Assembly: GCF_034190915.1 (NCBI RefSeq)
Contig: NW_026947487.1
Location: forward strand, 120,551,201 to 120,615,200
Reading direction: 5' to 3'
Source of the DNA: Cavia porcellus
Taxonomy: Eukaryota > Chordata > Mammalia > Rodentia > Caviidae
DNA: 64,000 bases
Positions 58,464 to 64,000 of this stretch are shown here, piece after piece. The stretch's first letter is position 1. Each line of letters starts with the position of its first letter. The translations under genes were made by a program, and so were the position numbers. Under the pieces are notes generated by a model, which was given only the letters and a program-made list of their open reading frames with translations, made no database searches and had not been told where the DNA came from.

Positions 58464-58590
58464 GGCATGACAGCGCACAGCTGTAATCCCAGCACTCAGG
58501 AGGATTACCACAATTTAGCCCACGTAGGCTGTATACAGAATATGTTAAGGCCGGCGTACCAGTGAGATCCTGTCAAAGAAAAAAAGTAGA
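58464..58590 (+). repeat. B1-like SINE
   Basis: AGGCATGACAGCGCACAGCTG, TAATCCCAGCACTCAGGAGG, then a diverged middle and GTGAGATCCTGTCAAAG. Confidence 0.68.
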
Positions 58591-58706
58591 CCTGCTTGGA
58601 AGGTCTTTAAAAGTAAGAGTTTCCTGTGTTGTGCACACGTCATTAATTCTCTGGAAATGAAACCCAAAAGTATGTAAATAAATGTTCACTCTAAAGAAGC
58701 AAGGAT

Positions 58707-58785
58707 AGGGGCCAGGGATAGGGACCTTGTGTCTGCCTGGCAAGTGCAAGGTCCTGAGTTGAATTCCCTGTAACTACAAAAATAA
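58707..58785 (+). repeat. ID-like SINE, A box lost
   Basis: GGGGCCAGGGATAGGGACC shows a deletion over the A box; GCAAGTGCAAGGTCCTGAG and TTGAATTCCC remain. Confidence 0.6.
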
Positions 58786-58871
58786 ATTAACAAATTAATT
58801 AAGATTATCACACAAAAAAGTAAAAGATATCCATAAAGACAAATTCTATTACACAAACTTTACAAAGATTT

Positions 58872-59010
58872 TATGGCGGTGGCACATGGGTGTAACATTG
58901 GCACTTGGGAGGCGGCTGAGGCAGAAATTGTGAGTTCCACACCAGGCTAAACTACCTAGTAAATTCAGGCCTGAACTATGAGACCCTGCCTTAAAAAAAT
59001 ATATAGCTAA
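58872..59010 (+). repeat. B1-like SINE
   Basis: GGCGGTGGCACATGGGTGTA, GGCACTTGGGAGGCGG, GAGACCCTGCCTTAAAAAA. Confidence 0.65.
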
Positions 59011-59411
59011 AAACATCTTGTAAATCCAATGTCAGGATATAGTCCACCGACCAGTAATGGTTACTTTAAAAAAAAAAAAAACTTCAAAAAGCATTATTTC
59101 AGAAGTGTACCATTTAAAAATCAAGCATATGTCTACTAGAAACCTCAAGTTACCAGAAACCAGCCAGTTACAGCCACTCACCAAAAAGGCTTTCCTAAAC
59201 TGTTTTCAGGAAAAAAAAAAAAACTTTCCTAAACCTCTACCTGACAGTGTGTTCACTAACAATCTACTCAAATTTAAGCAATACCAAAGCCAGACTAAGT
59301 TAAAAAGTCATGCACTGGAAGCAAAATCAAGATCAGATGCAATTAAGATCCCAGGAACAGATTTTTCTTTTTAAAAAAAAATAGTAATAATAATAAACTT
59401 TACTACAGCAG

Positions 59412-59520
59412 CCACTGGGCATTGTGACACACGCCTGTAATCCCAGCACTCAGGAGGCTGAGACAAAAAGAACACTCATTGTGTAGCCTGCACTACACAG
59501 TGCAACACACACACACACCC
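59412..59520 (+). repeat. B1-like SINE, rearranged, with short (CA)n
   Basis: CTGGGCATTGTGACACACGCC, TAATCCCAGCACTCAGGAGG; the 3' half is shortened and ends in ACACACACAC. Confidence 0.75.
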
Positions 59521-61313
59521 CTACCTTTATTTTGCCAATGTAAGAAGGGTCGCAGAGGCCTGAAATCTCCTCAGGACATACAATGAGATGTGGTGCGAAC
59601 AGAGCCAAATAAAAATCAAGACAGAAGACACAGGAAGGGCACAGCAAGCTGAAGATGCTTCTCCTCAAGTCCTGGCAAAGCATAACTCAAAGTGTGAGCC
59701 CCTGGAGAAAAACACTGGCAACAGAATCCTTGCCACACTGCTCCAACCAGTGTGCTCCAACCAGCTGTGTGTGGGATGACGGCACACAGGACAGTCCTGC
59801 CACTGCCTCCTTCATTACAAACGTGTATGTGCAGGTCTCCTCTAGCCAGAAGTCTTTCACACTCAAACTGTTCACAGCCCACATGACAGGTGCCTGCCTG
59901 CCCTTGAGTCAGCAAGAACACAAAGAAGCAGACTTCTCAATTCTCCCACAACAAACACCTTCTCTGCAGCACCACCCTGCACCACAAGCATCAACACCAT
60001 GTGTAGAAGGGCACCAGACACACACCTGTCTGCCTGCCTGCCACCCTTCCCTCAACTACAAGACTCCTAGACCTCTCACACTCCTCCAGTCAGGTTCTGC
60101 AAGTAAGGAGATTTCTCTGACGAATAAGGGACACCTTTTTCTGCATGCAAAATACATAAATGGGATGAGTCAGATGAACAAAACACCAAAGAGCTGCAGC
60201 ATAGGGACATGAAGATGCAGGCCTGCACAGGCAAGAGTGGGGAGGAGCCCAACAGCTCTGGAGCCAGCCACTCCAAGGACAGAGGCTGGATGCAGAAGAC
60301 AGAAACAACATGCACACATCTGTAGGAGAAATGTACAGAGAAAGACAAGGCATCCTGTCTGAGTGAATAGGACAGTCCAAGCTGATGATCAGAACATGAC
60401 TTTCGAACACTCAAACTCACCACAAAAATGGGACAAAAGTTGGTTAAGAAGTCAGCTGTTTTGCCAAAGAAGGTACCTATATAATCCCTGAACTTCTGTA
60501 TAAAATAGCAACAAGACTAAAATGGGTAAATCCCAACCAGCAATTTTTAAATTTTTAGAAGCAGAATAAACATTCTGTATTGAGACCCACCACTTTAAAA
60601 AGCAACAAGTAAAAAATGTTAGTTCTAAAACAGGCATGTGTGCCCAGACTAAGTTCTGGTCAAATTTCTGCTTAAATGAGAACTTTAAACAAACCCTACT
60701 AGTGGCCGCTCACTCCAAATCTCTTGTACAGGAAAGTATTGCTGACAACCTGGGCATCAAAATTCACCAGTGGCTACTGGGAAGGAGTTAGTTAGCTGTC
60801 AGCAGCAGCAGCAGTGCCCAGCCCTGAGACCTGGACCACAGCCCCTCCCTGGACTATCTCTGAAACCCAACAAAACCATAAGGCCCACAAATTATCGTCA
60901 CACTTTCTCCGCTCCCCATTCTTCAACCAGAAGGAAAATGCGACTACCCTGAACCACTTCAGGACAGGCCTGCACGAAAGGCTATTCTGGAACCTCTAAT
61001 AGCTATATAAATTGGCTATGAAGCAATGAATTTCTGTAATAACCCTACACAGTGGGAAGAGTCATACATAGGGGACTTGATTTTAGGACGCTTATCTTCT
61101 AAAGAAGGAAACCTATAGAAAACAGTACCACACAAGCAGGTACTACCAAATGACCCACTCGGAATCATGCAACACCTGCAGGAAGCTCGGAACACTGGTC
61201 CTGCACACATCCAAGTGCCACACAAGTCCGGGCATTCGAGGTGCTGCAGTGCATGCACAACGTAACCTGTCCCTTCCCTAAGACCTTAGTTGGATGGCAT
61301 TAATCAATACAGT
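59521..61313. other. No gene seen
   Basis: The 185-codon frame at 59655-60212 has no recognisable domain, has another frame overlapping it, and lies in C/A-biased DNA; judged a chance frame. Confidence 0.5.
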
Positions 61314-61366
61314 GAGGAGGAGGAGGAGGAAGAGGAGGAGGAGGAGGAGGAGGAGGAGAAGGAGGA
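61314..61366 (+). repeat. (AGG)n microsatellite
   Basis: About 17 AGG/GAGGAA units, purine-only on this strand. The Arg-rich open frame across it is a by-product of the repeat. Confidence 0.95.
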
Positions 61367-63399
61367 CAGCAACTTTACCTGACAAATACACAAAGTACCA
61401 GTCCTGTTCTAGCCATACCACTAATCAAACAAACCCAGCCCTTCTGGGTTCCAGGCAAACTGAGAAGTCACCTCCTTGAAGCTAAGACATTGCTCCTGCA
61501 AGCAACATCCTACCCTTCACAAGCATCACTGTCGGCCTCAACTCTAGCTCCTGAACATGCCAGGGACCTGGTTTGCAACAGACGCTGAGGATGATCCAAA
61601 CCTCCTCTATACCACTGGCTGTGCCATACACAAGAAGCAAAAGCCAACGACCACTACAGATGCACGACCCTCATCTCACACTTGCATCTCTGCCATCATC
61701 CCAATAGCATCTTCACTAACATCAGAAAATTAGTTTTTCAAAAACAAGATTTCATTAAAAGTACTAGTCTAGCACATGTTCTTGAAAAAGTGAACGGGAA
61801 GGACAGCATGAAGTTTTGTTTTGTTTTTAAAGTGGATCCACATTCACAGCCACTTCCTTAAGGAACAGTTTGTTGCTTTTTTTTTAAACAATACTCTGTT
61901 TCTAACTCTGCTTCACACAGGGAGTAAAAAGCCCTTGACCAATCCCCTGATCTGCGCAGGGCCCTCTCTCTGAGTAGCTGGTCGCCTCTCACAGCACCCA
62001 CCCCTTCTACCCTTGTACCCCTGTAGACACAGGACCCTCAACCATTCTGGGCCTTTGGTCAACCCACCACATCCCACAGAACCCAGCCGGGAGTCCTTAC
62101 CCTCAGAACATGCAGACTGCCCTTCAGCCAAGGTGATAGTGTCTCTGCGGAGCTATACTTTGTGTATGCTTTGGTGACATTTCCCTTCTCACATACCACA
62201 TTGCATCGATCTTAAGACTCTGTTAATTAAGCCCTATATAGCACTAAAAAAAGCTGCCAATCCAATGCCGCAGTGCACAGTCCCAGTCACTTGTGACTTG
62301 CTCTCCTACATCTCTGCTCCTCTCCGCTGTTATGTAGAGGCAAGCACTCCTCAGAGCCTCGCTGGTCAGTGAGGATCATGCTTCTCTAGGTTTCACAAGG
62401 AACTAGAGAAGGGGAAAGAACCTCACTGCTAAGTGGATACAATGTCCACATGGTCACCTCCCTGCACACAAGAATCTACCTCAAACAGCCTTTTTGTTTG
62501 TTTGTTTGTTTTTTAATCGCTACTGGGGATTGAACTCATGACCACCTGCTTGCAAGGCAGGTGCTTATGCCATTGAGCTAAATCCCCAGCCCTCAAAGCT
62601 AGTCTTAATGGAGTCCTTCTCAAGACATTCTAACTTCAATTCATTTATGCTTTCAGTACCAATCATATATATAACTCAACTGCTGACAGTCTGAACAACC
62701 AGTGAATGCTGCATATCCGTAACATCCCAATTTCAGAGTTTAAAAAAATTATACATCTTGGAATTGATGCAAAAACACAACAGTACCTGGTTCATCATAG
62801 GAGGTAAAAAGTTCCCTACACACTGGGTTTGAGTATCTCATTGACTTCATATGTCTCCTATGCCCCAGTAACCTAGAGAAGAGCCTGGAACAAAGAGGCA
62901 TTCAGTAAATAGTAGCTAATTAAAGAAAGCACCCAGAGCTGGAAAGGTAGAAAATGCCTTCAGTCACTCAGGCCACAAGTGCTCACACCTTCAGGAACAC
63001 ACACCTCCACCCAAGACAAACAAAAACTTCCACATATTCCCTGTGACACTACTCTCTTAAAAGTTTAAAAACAAATAAATAATTTTAAAAAAACTAGTAC
63101 AACCCAGTTTATTACTGTAGCTCTGACCACCCAGAAATTCAAATCCTTGGTGTTTGCAAAACTCACTCATCTGCACGCCATATTCCTGAATGTCTGCCCT
63201 AATCCAGTATTCATTACCTGTACCACTTTATGGAGCATCACCTTTAAGCAGAGTAACTTTCCTATATAAATGAAAATACAGGTTCTGGTTTGTAACAGAG
63301 CAATGCTCTGTGGAAAACAAGCACCATTCTGCACAATGGCACCATCCTAAGATGAGATGAGGGCCCTGCTCAGGCAAGCCAACCCCTGCCCAGGCCCAC
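61367..63399. other. Mostly unassigned sequence
   Basis: Apart from the ID-like SINE at 62.5 kb, no gene, RNA or repeat is supported. Confidence 0.5.
62490..62594 (-). repeat. ID-like SINE
   Basis: (TTTG)n tail side, CTGGGGATTGAACTCATGACC, GAGCTAAATCCCCAGCCC. Close to the young consensus apart from the tail. Confidence 0.9.
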
Positions 63400-63411
63400 C
63401 TACCTCAAAGC

Positions 63412-63439
63412 CACTCGGGCATATGCCACCCCTGCAGGG
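63412..63439 (-). other. Weak candidate exon or exon end, minus strand
   Basis: On the minus strand a donor-like TTTGAG|GTAGGT ends just above 63411, and a pyrimidine-containing acceptor (GGTGCCCTGCAG) precedes 63439, leaving a 28-nt segment. A longer version could start after CGTTCTGCGCAG at about 63537. The frame above it is open (63400-63735) but resembles no protein I know. Chance is the more likely explanation. Confidence 0.12.
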
Positions 63440-63737
63440 CACCAACGGCTGACATTCCCAGCTCTCCTACTTCTTGCCTCAGCAGCAGCAGTCCTCCAGG
63501 CCACCCGATTCTGACCTATCACCACTTGTCTGCGCAGAACGAACCCCAGGCAGAGCGTAAACTCAGGAGCACACACACCTTCCAACTCCTTCCAGCCCTT
63601 CTGATGGCTCCTGTCACAGACCCCACTGACTTGAACGTGCACGTGTGATGGAAACCTGCTGGATAAATGCCAACTGATCACTGTGCTCTGTGAGCCCTGG
63701 CCTGAGTGTGGGTTAGGCTTGTACTTAGGATTCATAT

Positions 63738-63847
63738 CTCCCGCCCTCCCTCCCTCTCTTTCATTTATTTGTTTGTACTACGAGTTGAACTCAGTACCAT
63801 ACACTTGCCGGGTAGGCACTTATGCCATTGAGCTATATCTCTGGCCC
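63738..63847 (-). repeat. ID-like SINE
   Basis: Perfect 12-bp duplicate TAGGATTCATAT (63726-63737 and 63848-63859). The tail side is a C/T-rich run then CATTTATTTGTTTG. Confidence 0.87.
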
Positions 63848-64000
63848 TAGGATTCATATTTTGAAGAAAGTTCTTGACTTTGCCATTGGACTGTGTGTTT
63901 TATGGGTAAGTGCTCATTCCTTGTGTGTTCTTTGGGAAAATAGATCTTTGCTCCCTTAGTAAAGAGACAGTCTTTTCATCCTAGCAAGACCAATAAAAAA

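Noticed and set aside
59655..60212. 185-codon open frame on the plus strand
   Set aside because: No motif, another frame overlaps it, no splice or promoter context; compatible with chance.
61294..61479. Arg-rich open frame
   Set aside because: Produced by translation of the AGG microsatellite.

Overview
This window reads as mammalian nuclear DNA from a rodent. The evidence is a dense mix of 7SL-derived B1-like SINEs carrying the internal duplication typical of rodent B1, many tRNA-derived ID-like SINEs, L1 3' tails, ERVL-MaLR-type LTR ends and CA/GT microsatellites. The main tRNA-type SINE has an A box, a B box, and a tail reading GGTACC-AATAAAAAGGAAAAAGAC followed by poly(A). I recall this form from non-murid rodents. 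Beaver (Castor) is my best guess, but that rests on memory and I cannot test it. No ordinary protein gene can be followed through the window. Most of it looks intergenic or intronic, and long open frames outside 47.3-52.3 kb are mostly chance or SINE-derived. The best hint of a host gene is a 62-nt minus-strand segment at 39107-39168 bounded by good splice sites.

The standout feature is a nearly intact-looking but defective endogenous retrovirus, about 4.94 kb, at 47303-52243 on the + strand. Its two 483-bp LTRs differ at a single CpG site. They begin TGTTGGGAGCC, end in CA, and are flanked by a 6-bp target-site duplication with one mismatch. Together with the protein content this suggests a class II, betaretrovirus-related (ERVK/IAP-like) element that inserted recently. 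In order it has the 5' LTR, primer-binding region, splice donor, gag (571 codons, late-domain motifs, major homology region, two CCHC knuckles), a canonical A-AAA-AAC frameshift heptamer with a GC stem 7 nt downstream, a pol remnant, a 0.5-kb region without env, a polypurine tract and the 3' LTR.

The pol remnant is unusual. The -1 frame starts with the beginning of dUTPase, then jumps directly to the thumb/connection part of reverse transcriptase. It continues through an RNase H lacking its first third and an integrase whose first catalytic Asp is replaced by Asn. Protease, the RT catalytic core and env are absent. A single -1 frameshift would give a Gag-Pol fusion with no protease or polymerase. 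The layout parallels the internally deleted mouse IAP I-delta-1 elements. Any mobility would depend on proteins supplied by other copies.

The rest by region: 0-10 kb holds B1 and ID SINEs, an L1 3' end interrupted by a B1, and CA repeats. 10-25 kb holds scattered SINEs, a B1 with an internal telomere-like repeat, a G4-prone GGGGA tract, and an unclassified interspersed repeat that recurs at 55.8 kb. 25-47 kb holds MaLR-type LTR ends, several short recent tandem duplications, many ID/B1 SINEs and the candidate exon. 47.3-52.2 kb is the retrovirus. 52-64 kb holds further SINEs, an AGG repeat and otherwise featureless sequence.
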